From Culex pipiens pallens (lineage: Eukaryota; Arthropoda; Insecta; Diptera; Culicidae): a stretch of 64,000 bases of DNA. A model generated the notes under the pieces. It made no database searches and was not told where the DNA came from. It saw only the letters and a program-made list of their open reading frames with translations. The stretch spans positions 154,758,240-154,822,239 of the forward strand of contig NC_068939.1 of the NCBI RefSeq assembly GCF_016801865.2, written 5' to 3'. The position numbers were made by a program, and so were the translations under genes. Shown in pieces: positions 1 to 9,790 of this stretch (position 1 is the stretch's first letter; each line of letters starts with the position of its first letter).

Positions 1-276
1 AAATATTTATTTCACTTTGTTTACAAACATTGTCCATCTACAAAATGTGACAGGTCGTTTTTCGACGTGTGACGTTACACTTGCAAGTGTAGTAGTGAAT
101 AAGATGTTCCGCCGAATAATCAAGATGATGATTTTTTTAGATTCCTTTTACCGATCTTTCGTGCGCGAGAGAGGAGAGCCATGCTCCTTTCGGATTTTTT
201 CTCTTGATGAACGTCCAATGATTTTCTTTTGATGATGATTATTCCATCGCTGGTTTAGAGTTTAAATTTGAAAGAA
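1..276. other. Intron downstream of the furin-like exon, no feature seen
   Basis: Moderately A+T-rich single-copy-looking sequence. Short open frames cross it but none resembles a known protein. Confidence 0.5.
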
Positions 277-282
277 CCTTAC
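277..282 (-). other. 5' splice donor of the furin-like exon
   Basis: On the minus strand the exon ends CCTG and is followed by GTAAGG, close to the insect donor consensus. The reading frame stays open up to this point. Confidence 0.85.
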
Positions 283-498
283 CAGGTACCACATCTCGGG
301 CCACTTGGGATCGTTGAGCTGGATGAGGTAGGGGCTCTTCAGGGGCCGAAAGTCCCGCTTGGTGCGCCGCTTGGCCCGCTGCTGCTGGGACCAGTGGATC
401 CGGTCGTCCTCGTCCAGCCGGCGCTGGTGGGGCGCCGCCGGGTTCACCGAACGCCGCTGCACGTGCCGATGCTCGAAGTGGTAGTACCCGTCCAGAAT
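283..498 (-). CDS. Internal exon of a furin-like proprotein convertase (end of prodomain and cleavage site)
   Basis: Furin-type convertases are subtilisin-like serine proteases of the secretory pathway that cut precursors after multibasic sites. The exon is 216 bp (72 codons), phase 0 at both ends. It starts with ILDGYYHFEHRHVQRRS, matching the conserved prodomain segment that follows HGF-NLGQ in furins. It continues through IHWSQQQ and the multibasic AKRRTKRD, the usual site of autocatalytic prodomain removal, and ends with LNDPKWPEMWYL, the conserved start of the mature protease. The minus strand shows a pyrimidine-rich acceptor ending CTCAG before 498 and a GTAAGG donor after 283. It is GC-rich, unlike the surrounding DNA. 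The catalytic Asp/His/Ser exons and the signal peptide are outside the window or not seen. The DPKWP-MWYL form suggests the insect Fur1/Fur2 or PC5/6-like branch; I cannot tell which. The methionine at about 462 is internal, not a start. Confidence 0.92.
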
Positions 499-514
499 CT
501 GAGGGGGGGAAAAC
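499..514 (-). other. 3' splice acceptor of the furin-like exon
   Basis: Read on the minus strand this is a C/T tract followed by CTCAG, with AG at 500-499 and the first exon base at 498. It fixes the exon start. Confidence 0.85.
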
Positions 515-1195
515 GAGAGATAGAAATTTGGTTAGACCTTCCGGTGGAATTAAAATTTAGCTGAAATTTGTGCGAAATTCGCAGCGGAAAAGGGGTACTA
601 ATTTTAAACACAAATTAATACAGTTATGCTGCAAAATATGCAAAATATTTGCGTGCGAAAGTGGGCTGCCACGTGTATGCGATTAGGGTGGTACACACAA
701 ACAACACGCACACACACAAAAGTGCTTAAATAGTTTGTGGTGTGCCGCCAAATTGGGCGACAGCTCTCCATAACACATATTTGCATTTCGGTGATGAAAC
801 GGAGCGAACTTCTGAATTTCAATTGTGAAATTTTGGGCCACCGATACCGAACATTGATTAAAGTTTTTAATTAAATTTACTCCGCGCGCGCAAACACACA
901 CACACACACACGTGCATGCTTTTGAACGCGTGTGTGGCAGCTGTCCAAAGTGCGGTGGATGGCTGTGTATAGATTTAGCGGAAAACCAGAACAAGGTTTC
1001 GACCGGGTTAAGCAGAAGCCATTTTGCTAGTTTGTGGCATCGGTGGATCCATAAATTCAACCCCATTATCAAAGTTTGCAGCTGGCAGAACGGGAGTATG
1101 TGGGTGTTGATTAAAATTACAGAGTTATGTTTTGTGTGCCATCAACTGATGTGTTTGTTTTTGGAGAAAAAAAAATATATGTCTGTTTTGTTATA
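515..1195. other. Apparently unique intronic DNA with a CA microsatellite
   Basis: Higher complexity than the neighbouring repeats. A CG/CA dinucleotide run lies at about 883-911. No exon is recognised. Confidence 0.5.
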
Positions 1196-1767
1196 ATTTT
1201 AAATTCAACCAGATTGAATAACTCTTCATTATTTAGTTCTATTTGCTTTTTACTTATTTATTTAAAAAAAAAAAAACACGAAATAATTTGAAACGGATCG
1301 AATAGTAGGTAATAGAGACACTTTTTTTTTTCATATTTTTAATTGAAAAAGGTGTAGTTAAGCTTTTTGCAGTTATTTTTAAGAAGATTGTTTATTTAAG
1401 GCAAGATCAAGGGTTTTTTTTTCTGCGTCAGATGATCCCCAAACTATCTTTTTTCCTGAGTAGAAAAGATTGTTCTTTAAAAAAAACTGCAAAATTTTTA
1501 GTCAGGCTTTATTATATATTTATTTTTTTTATGTTTTAGATAATTTTAAAAGTTTTGTCTTCTTTCTTTAATATTAAAAAAAAACAAGGAAATAGAAATA
1601 AAAAAAGAGCACTGCGATAGTGGAATTACATTTATTTTCGATTTTTACAGTACAGAGAACATTGCTGAATATTTGTGATTTGATAACTATTGTTTTCTAC
1701 CTGCATTTTTTTTTCTCCTTGTACGCTTTAAATTTTTTTAAGCTTGTTTATTTCTTTTGTTTATTTG
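1196..1767. other. A+T-rich intronic DNA, nothing recognised
   Basis: Rich in A and T homopolymer runs, with no open frame or repeat I can assign. Confidence 0.5.
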
Positions 1768-2560
1768 GTGACCGAGCCACGTAGCCCAGTGGTAACGCTT
1801 CCGCCTCGTAAGTGGTAGATCGGGGTTCAAATCCCGGCTCGGACCAACACAACTGGTGATCGTTTCCCTTCTGGATTCAATTCAGAATAAAAACGTTACT
1901 TAATCCACCTTTAGGTGGTTGGTGCCTTCCTCTCATTTAAAGAGTGATTCCAACTCCCCTGAAGTGTTCACATGGTTTATATTGATCACCCCTAACGTGA
2001 TCACAGCACCAAAGAGGTCCTTATAAAAATAAGACTATTTGTCAAAATTGTACAAACACCGCCGTGGGGAAATAGATTGAGGTTATGTAAATTCAGAGCA
2101 TTTTTTAAATTGCTTGTAATTTTAAATCGGTATGTCAGATCTTGAAAATTCTTAATCCACAAGAAAGGTCATTTCAAAACCTTTCTAAAAATATATAATA
2201 TGACAGATTTCCATGCAAAAACCACCCTTTTTGGCAAATTGGCAAATTTGTATGCAGCAGTTTTTTAAGCATAACTTTTGATGTGCTTTACTTAATCTTA
2301 TAAATTTCAATAGGGACTTATGGGACCCCAAGACGAACCGAATGAGGCCAATACGGTCAAAATCGGCTCAGTCAGTGACGAGATATTCCAGTGACATTGA
2401 TTCGGTACACATGTCTACATACAGCCAAACACACAGACATTTGCTCAGCTGGTGATTCTGAGTCGATATGTACAAATGAAGGTAGGTCTAGGAGATCTAA
2501 TTAAAAAGGTCTTTTTTCGAACTATTTGAAAGCCTTTCCTCAGTAAGGTGAGGAAGGCAA
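1768..2560 (+). mobile_element. tRNA-headed SINE-like element with conserved body
   Basis: The first 71 bp (1772-1842) fold as a tRNA: acceptor arms CCGAGCC and GGCTCGG pair fully, an A box TAGCCCAGTGG lies at 1782-1792 and a B box GGTTCAAATCC at 1824-1834. The anticodon loop CTCGTAA gives CGT, so a tRNA-Thr origin is plausible. The head is followed by a body from about 1894 that recurs at 24752-25834, bracketed by the inverted segments TGCCTTCCTC and GAGGAAGGCA. A second copy of the head lies at 59725-59795 on the minus strand with a different tail, so the head and the body may be two adjacent elements. Confidence 0.75.
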
Positions 2561-2960
2561 AAAATAAAAATATTGAAATTACAAGCCAAAGTATCTACAT
2601 TTGCATGGAAAAGGTGTTTTAAAACGCATTTTACACTAGTTCAATTGTTTTGCAATTATTAATTTTCCAAAAATGTAAGATTTGACGAAAACAAAAATTT
2701 GAGCGAAAAAAACAAATTAACGATAGTAAACATCGACAATTTTTCAAAAATTCTAAAGATGTTTGAATCAACTCAAACATGCTTAAAATGATTCTAAACG
2801 CAGGGGAATGCATTTTTAATTGATTTCAGCTGATTGCACTTCAATTTCCAATGAAATTTTGAGTTTTTTGAAAAAATATTTTTTTGCCCCCTGATTTTCG
2901 GACCAACTTTGAAGAGGGGTGATGGGGGGGGGGGGGGGGGATAGGGTTGGGGGAGGCAAA
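2561..2960 (+). repeat. Interspersed repeat R4, copy 1, with long G tract
   Basis: Sequence from the ACTAGTTCA region through AGGGGAATGCATTTT to a (G)n run at about 2927-2940 recurs inverted at about 28260-28660, in part at 34610-34800 (inverted), and at 45090-45260 plus 50330-50510. The G tract sits at the same place, as C on the other strand, in the copy at 28 kb. Confidence 0.7.
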
Positions 2961-3148
2961 AACTTTAAATAAAATTTGTACAAGCCTAAGTAACAAAAAC
3001 TCACATTTTTCAACAATATTTTGCTATCGAGTTATGATTATAACAAAATGTTTTATTTCGAAAAAAAAAAGAAAATTTCACTCAAAAAATTGTTTGAAGT
3101 TTTTAATTTTCAGATTTTTCATTTTTTTTAAATAATGTCCATGAGTAT

Positions 3149-3637
3149 TAGGATGCCCAGAATATGGGACTTTTCCTCAAAACCTCGCTCCACAAGCTGA
3201 ATATTGTTCCTTGAGCTATTTTAGGACTCTGGGCCAAATATGAGCAAAATCGGTCAACATTTACCCATTGATACTCGAAGGTGAAGTTTGTATAGGAAAA
3301 ATCGAAAAAATGTATGGAAAACCCAATTTTCTTACAGTTTCGTCTGCACGGTGCGCTACTTCCATCCAAATATTCCCAAACGTGAGATTCTTATTGAAAA
3401 TTTAATGCTTTACAACTTGGTAGAACATACCAAAGCTGAAAAACTTGATCCTGAAAAGTTATGAGCGATTTAAAAAAGTTATTATTGTATGAAAAACATT
3501 TTTTTCGCCAACTTTAGGCTCGGGTATCAATGGGTTAATCTCAACCAATTTCGCTCAAAATTTGCACAGATGCTTAAAATAACCCAAAAAACATTTTTCG
3601 CTTGTGGAGCAGGGGGTTATTTTTTCTGGGCACCCTA
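3149..3637. mobile_element. hAT-like non-autonomous DNA transposon, 489 bp
   Basis: Terminal inverted repeats TAGGATGCCCAGAA at the left and TTCTGGGCACCCTA at the right, flanked by a perfect 8-bp direct repeat ATGAGTAT (3141-3148 and 3638-3645). An 8-bp duplication and TAGG/CCTA ends are the hallmark of the hAT superfamily. It encodes no transposase. A diverged relative without clear ends lies at about 16370-16640. Confidence 0.8.
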
Positions 3638-3780
3638 ATGAGTATCCAACCATGAAAACGATGTTGATCACCCAAACAGATCCTAGTTTTATAAACCCAA
3701 TATCTCAGCAACTAATGGTCCAATTTTTAATCCCCTCGATTATTTTTTAAAAATTTTGGAATCAACTCTAACATTTAAAA

Positions 3781-4706
3781 TAGTGCGTCGATCACGGTAA
3801 TTCCCGGGATTTTTCCAAAACCGGGAATTCCCGAACCCCGGGAATTCTCGAAATTGAAAAATAAAAACATATTTTGGCTTGGTAATTCAGATGAGGTTGC
3901 GGAAATTGTTGAACAGTTGAATACTTAGTAATCGATAAGAATTTTATAGTATTTAAATTTGTATTCTGCATATATCAGCATTAATTTGGCTTCTTAGGGA
4001 AAATTGTTAAAATATTTGTTTACAGATCCGCAAAATTTCTCTATTTTCTATTTATTTTTTATCTATTAAATTAAAAAAAATCAAATTATTCGCTCTACAG
4101 CATTGCTTTGGCGTTCTCGATTGCGATATTCCTACTCGAAACTGGGTGTCCGAAGGCTTGATATTTTTTAAATACTGGGTATTAATTTTACATATATTTA
4201 TGATTTAAAATTTGTAAAAATATCATATTTAATTATTTTACATTAATCACCGGTATCTGGGGCAAATCAGGGCACATGTAACAAATTAAGACTGTTTAAG
4301 CCAAATTTTTGCATAATGTTTTGATTTTTTTTATTCATTTCGGTTAAAACAGGAACAGAACAAAAGATAATTGTTTCCAGTACATGTACCTATTCAGACT
4401 GTTGTCCCGATTTTCCCAGTTGGTGGTAGTGACCCACTTTAATTTCTTTTTAACTATCTAAAAACTTCTGTCCTTGTTGAGAATAAAATGTAGATTATCA
4501 TCATTTAATTTAATAGTATTGAGCTAATTCAATGATTTTAGCTTAGCTTAGCTTGGTTAGCTAATTCTATGATTTTAAGCGTGAAAACCATAACAAACAT
4601 AACGAAAACATAGATGTTATGACTGTTTAGAAAATTTCCCGGGATCGCGGGAATTCCCAGGATTCGAAAAATATTTTCCCGTTTCCCGCGAAAATTGGAC
4701 GCCCTA
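3781..4706. mobile_element. hAT-like non-autonomous element (CCCGGGAATTCCC family), copy A
   Basis: Begins TAGTGCGTC and ends GACGCCCTA, with subterminal CCGGGAATTCCC palindromes at both ends. Flanking 8-mers ATTTAAAA and ATTTCAAA match at 7 of 8. It is an inverted relative of the element at 18827-19824. The interior is A+T-rich, codes for nothing and holds a SINE fragment at 4078-4166. Confidence 0.72.
4078..4166 (-). mobile_element. 5'-truncated copy of the dimeric tRNA SINE
   Basis: The minus strand matches the last ~90 bp of the SINE at 37062-37476, through the stretch reading GAATCTCGCAATCGAGAACG in that copy, up to the A/T tail. It lies inside the hAT-like element 3781-4706 and so arrived later. 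Confidence 0.75.
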
Positions 4707-5035
4707 ATTTCAAAAAGGTCAAATATTAACTGATGTACTTTCAATTTAAAATAAAGTTAATAAAATGTCACAACCCTGCTGAACATTGGTAAAAAACAGG
4801 TTATTCAAGAAATATATTTTGTTTATTCCCACCATAAAGTCAAACCACAATCCATATTTACCATGAAATTAGTTCTACTAAAATTGGCTGCATATTTGAA
4901 GATATTTTTAAATTCTGTTTCAAAATCAGTCAGAAGTTGTTACCGGCTATTTTTTCTGAATTTAAAGAAAAAAATGAAGGAAATCATGACACATTCGAAA
5001 TATTACAAGATGTATTATAATAGCACTATCCATCA
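4707..5035. other. A+T-rich intronic DNA
   Basis: No gene or repeat recognised between the hAT-like element and the fold-back element. Confidence 0.4.
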
Positions 5036-6387
5036 GGGTAATTCTCCGCCAACTCACACAGCAGTTGCCCCGACCCCTCTTCGATTTGCGTGAAACTTTG
5101 TCCTAAGGGGTAACTTTTGTCCCTGATCACGAATCCGAGGTCCGTTTTTTGATATCACGTGACGGAGGGGCGGTACGACCCCTTCCATTTTTGAACATGC
5201 GAAAAAAGAGGTGTTTTTCAATAATTTGCAGCCTGAAACGGTGATGAGATAGAAATTTGGTGTCAAAGGGACTTTTATGTAAAATTAGACGCCCGATTTG
5301 ATGGCGTACTCAGAATTCCGAAAAAACGTATTTTTCACCGAAAAAAACACTAAAAAAGTTTTAAAAATTCTCCCATTTTCCGTTACTTGACTGTAAAAAA
5401 ATTTGGAACATGTCATTTTATGGGAAATTTAATGTACTTTTTGAATCTACATTGTCCCAGAAGGGTCATTTTTTCATTTAGAACAAAATTTTTCATTTTA
5501 AAATTTCGTGTTTTTTCTAACTTTGCAGGGTTATTTTTTAGAGTGTAACAATGTTCTACAAAGTTGTATAACAGACAATTACAAAAATTTTGATATATAG
5601 ACATAAGGGGTTTGCTTATAAACATCACGAGTTATCACGATTTTACAAAAAAAAGTTTTGAAAAAGTTGGTCGTCATCGATCATGGCCGTTCATCGTCAC
5701 CCGCGACAGACACGGACGACGAAACAAAGAGAAACGCAAAAAGTAACTTTTTCAAAACTTTTTTTTCGTAAAATCGCGATAACTCGTGATGTTTATAAGC
5801 AAACCCCTTATGTTTATATATCAAAATTTTTGTAATTGTCTGTTCTACAACTTTGTAGAACATTGTTACACTCTAAAAAATAACCCTGCAAAGTTAGAAA
5901 AAACACGAAATTTTAAAATGAAAAATTTTGTTCTAAATGAAAAAAAGACCCTTCTGGGTCAATGTTGATTCGAAAAGTACATTAAATTTCCCATAAAATG
6001 ACATGTTCCAAAATTTTTTACAGTCGAGTAACGGAAAATGGGAGAATTTTTAAAACTTTTTTAGTGTTTTTTTCGATGAAAAATACGTTTTTTCGGAATT
6101 CTGAGTACGCCATCAAATCGGGCGTCTAATTTTACATAAAAGTCCCTTTGACACCAAATTTCTATCTCATCACCTTTTCAGGCTGCAAATTATTTAAAAA
6201 CACCCCTTTTTTCGCATGTTCAAAAATGGAAGGGGTCGTACCGCCCCTCCGTCACGTGATATCAAAAAACGGACCTCGGATTCGTGATCAGGGACAAAAG
6301 TTACCCCTTAGGACAAAGTTTCACGCAAATCGAAGAGGGGTCGGGGCAACTTTTCCCGATTTCGTGTGAGTTGGTAGAGAATTACCC
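5036..6387. mobile_element. Fold-back element FB1, two ~650-bp inverted arms
   Basis: The two arms (about 5036-5680 and 5740-6387) are near-perfect inverted copies around a ~60-bp GC-richer loop. Ends read GGGTAATTCTC and GAGAATTACCC, flanked by ATCA on both sides (5032-5035 and 6388-6391), a probable 4-bp TSD. There is no transposase. Paired short open frames in the arms are the same sequence read from both strands and are not genes. A truncated single-arm relative is at 38795-38932. Confidence 0.85.
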
Positions 6388-6391
6388 ATCA

Positions 6392-7117
6392 ATGTTTCTT
6401 GAATACAGTTTACTGACTTCTAAAACATTTCAAAATTTATTCTGCTTTAACAAAGTCTCATTTGCATTTTTTTTTGTAGAATTTGTTGCGATGTTTTATA
6501 TTATCATACTCACTTATTTTTTTGGCAATTCAATTAAAATTTAGTGTTGACTGCAGATTAATATATTTTTCGCATTTTTATCGCATTTATTTTCAGCACC
6601 TACCTAAACAGAATTCGAAAAGGCTTAAGTCTACAAACTGGATTCAATTATAAACACTTTAAAATGTTGCATCCTTGTCATCAAGCACACACTCTTCCAG
6701 ACAAATAAATCACTTGAATTACGAATCGTCTAGCAGATAGCAACTCCCTTTTTCACCCAGCATTTAGGACCTTCCCTTTCTTCTACGGGAAGCCTATACC
6801 ATCCTCCAAAAAAGAGCCCAGATTTGGAGAAACCCCGCCGTCGACGACACACGCATAAAAAGTTACGCCAAAGTTCTTGTCGTTTTATGCTGCAGTGCAC
6901 AGCAGCATTATGCTGCGACACTGTAGAACCAAAAAAAAAAAAACGAACGGCACTGCACCGAGAGTCAGACAGTAAAATGATAAACATCTTGCTGGGAAAG
7001 CGCTTGTTCTAAAGTTGACTGAACTGCGCCCGTTGTGTTGCGTCCCAAAGACAGACGGCGGGAAGTTGTGCCAACTTTTTAAAGTTCTGACTGTGCGGAA
7101 TGGAACGCTTTGGGTAT
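6392..7117. other. Intronic DNA, unique in its right half
   Basis: A+T-rich to about 6680, then moderately GC-rich and complex to 7117. No exon recognised. Confidence 0.45.
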
Positions 7118-8478
7118 CCCGAGCAGACGGAAATAACTTTGTAATAACATTTTTTGATATCTGAAAATACTAGGCCAATAACATTTTATGTTATTTATAA
7201 CAAGTTTTGTTATTCGCCGTTATGATTTTTTTGTTATTGGATTGTTATTATAATAACAGACTGATAACATTTTAAGTTATTCTTCGAACAAATTTTTGTT
7301 ATTATTTTTTGTTATTTTAACAACTAATCCGATCATCCCAATAACATGATGGATCGAAGCAATCCGTGCGCGAAATCGGACGTAACTTTTTCGTGCTGTC
7401 ATTTTTCAACCCTAAAATTCTTGTTTCAAAAACAAAAAGTTAGTGGAAATACGGATATTACGCCGGCAAATCTGTTTGTGGCCAGTGATAGCCATAACGG
7501 TGAAACTTGGATGGCGAACAGGAAATGGCCATTGCGGAAAATAACGGCGGATAAACAGCAACGTTGGATATCAGCCAGGATCGGTAGCGCTCATTAACTC
7601 GAGCTCTAGGCCTCTCAAGATTTAACTGGCAACCAGGAAGTTTTTTGCTGTTTTTGTGATGTGCCAGTTCCGGTTTCGGCAGTCCAGCAAATCAAAGCCA
7701 GAAGTCCCAGCAGATTGAAGTCAGATTCAAGACCGATGATGTCGGAGTTGAAGCTACCCGATTTGGTGAGATCTTTCCTGTATAAATTTCAAAATATACT
7801 TTCACTCACTCTAACATTCATACAATCCATTTAAGACCAACCACGCCAATTTTACTAAATACGCGGTAGGGTGTTCCCTTGGTCGTTCGCTGTGAGTTGT
7901 GGATTGCCTGCTTCTCTAATGAAGGTTCGACTGAGGGGGCATGCTTATTAATTTCTCGTCGCTCCATACCCTCAGTGACGTGATGGGAGCAAGGGCGTCT
8001 ATGCGAAGTGTCCCTACACCCGCTACAAATTTCCGGCGCTTGAGGAGGGAAGAGGGAACCATTTTGATCTATGCGCCGGTATTTGTAGCATTAAAATTCG
8101 TGCAAAAAAACTTATGCACGTGGGTGTACAGATTACGGAGTAAAAGATGATCGAATTGTTCACCTAGCGCTCACATGTGTTCCAGGACCAAGTTGCCTGC
8201 GGGTATGGGGATCATACATACATACATACATACATACATAATCCGATCATCCCAATAACATTTGGAGATATTCTTCCATAACAAAAAATGTTATTCCCAA
8301 GTTTTTTTGACTTTCAATCAATAAAAGACCAAACACAAATTTTGTTATGATAACATAAACTGTTATTCAACTCTTATGCAAAAATTGATTTTTCAGGAAG
8401 AATCCATAACACTTTCTGTTATTTTAACTGTATTTGTTATTGAAATGGCATGAATTTAGTTATTACCGTCTTTTCGGG
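7118..8478 (-). mobile_element. AATAACA-rich miniature element, copy 1, split by a retro-insertion
   Basis: Left end CCCGAGCAGACGG and right end CCGTCTTTTCGGG match the ends of the intact 447-bp copies at 12421-12867 and 35820-36266, in the opposite orientation. The interior is packed with TGTTATT/AATAACA motifs. The element is interrupted at 7348-8238; removing that insertion gives about the standard length. Confidence 0.8.
7348..8238 (+). mobile_element. 5'-truncated non-LTR retrotransposon or retrocopy with (ATAC)n tail
   Basis: About 890 bp flanked by a 23-bp perfect direct repeat (7325-7347 and 8239-8261) derived from the host element, which proves a single insertion event. The right end is a (CATA)n run at about 8214-8240. 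A long TSD with a simple-repeat 3' tail is typical of target-primed reverse transcription by clades such as R1, LOA or I. The sequence is complex and GC-richer than its surroundings. I do not recognise a domain in its short open frames. Confidence 0.65.
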
Positions 8479-9790
8479 TAGTTTGAGGGGGGAACATTGC
8501 ACTGGGATTAAGAAAAGTGAGATTTTCAAACGCTTTACTTCAGTATTTTAAAACTTTTCTCTCAAAATTAGTTCAAGCTGATGAGCCACTCAAGTAACCA
8601 CATTGTGAAAGTAATTGCTAAAAGGTTTCCAACCAATTCCGGGGAATCCTCTTTTGATTCAGCAACAGTTTACAGCAGGGGCTTAGGTTTACCTTTCGAA
8701 AAACCTCCCAGTAATGAATGAGTTATGTGAATTCGGCCGTTTCTGCCAGGCTGCTGGTGGAAGAGCCCTCTCCCAAGTGAGTGACGGCCAGCACCACAAA
8801 AACGTTCCGGCTAGCCACTGTAATTTTTCATCCTGCATGGTTTCCCAGTGGGGAAAAGCTTTCAGCACACACATACCGAGAGGGAGGGAGGAGGGGAGCT
8901 CTCTGGGCAGCACTTTTCCGGCAAAAAGTGTGTAGTTTGTTGAAAAAACAAAAGACACTGTGAAAAAACCTTTTTTTCGAACGGGATTTGGACCACCGCT
9001 CGGCGATTGTTCAAGCGCGCGCGTACCAACAGAGCTGTCATCACCAACTTCATTTCAGTTAGATTTTTTTTACTGTGCGCTACCTCGCTGATAAACCTGG
9101 GTCTGGCAGCTACGCCGTGGTGTTTTAGAATGACCAAAACCAGTGCAACCGAAACCAGCATCAGCAAAAGCTCACCCCGCTGCCGGAAAGCTCTGGGCGT
9201 CATGTTTACTGCGGTAGAAAGTGCTTGGTTAGGGGAATTTATTTAGCAAATCCCGCAGATGTTTTTTCAACTAGTTTGCACGAGAGCGAGAAAGAGCTTG
9301 TAAACAACTAGAATTAGCGTTAGGGCTAGTTTAGGACGGTTGTAAACAGTGTTTTAGAGCCGCTTGAAAAGACCGTTAAAAATAATTAACCGTTTATGAT
9401 TAATTTAGAAGCAAAATATTTCCCAGAATTTCGACGTTTGACCCGCGCAGAAAAAGTGCTCCACAATTAATTGCAATTTATTAGCCGCATAAAATTGTGT
9501 GTTAATAACGCTGATTAAATTTGCATTGCCGCGAGAACGACCCACACACCAGAAGGAGAGATTTTGGGTCAAACTTTTGCTAATTTACCAGAGCGCACCA
9601 TCTGGCGGCGAGGTTCGTTTTTGGGGTTTGACGCCTGCCAGCACCATTATCCTAATTGGTGGGCCGTCGACTCTGGGTCGGAAGTGTCCTCGCACCTGGC
9701 GCGGTTGGAAGTGGGTGATCGGTTTCGAGTTTTTGCGTCTGGTTTGTCGCTGGATTTGAGAAATGTTTTTGGCAAATTTGAAATGAATTT
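8479..9790. other. Apparently unique intronic DNA
   Basis: Complex, moderately GC-rich sequence with several overlapping short open frames on both strands but no recognisable protein. Candidate regulatory DNA. Confidence 0.45.

Noticed and set aside
1772..1842. Functional tRNA-Thr gene
   Set aside because: The fold is good, but the sequence continues as a repeat, a second copy exists, and the anticodon stem has a mismatch, so it is a SINE head.
5786..6369. Paired open frames repeated on both strands in FB1
   Set aside because: Identical peptides from the two strands simply reflect the inverted arms of the fold-back element.
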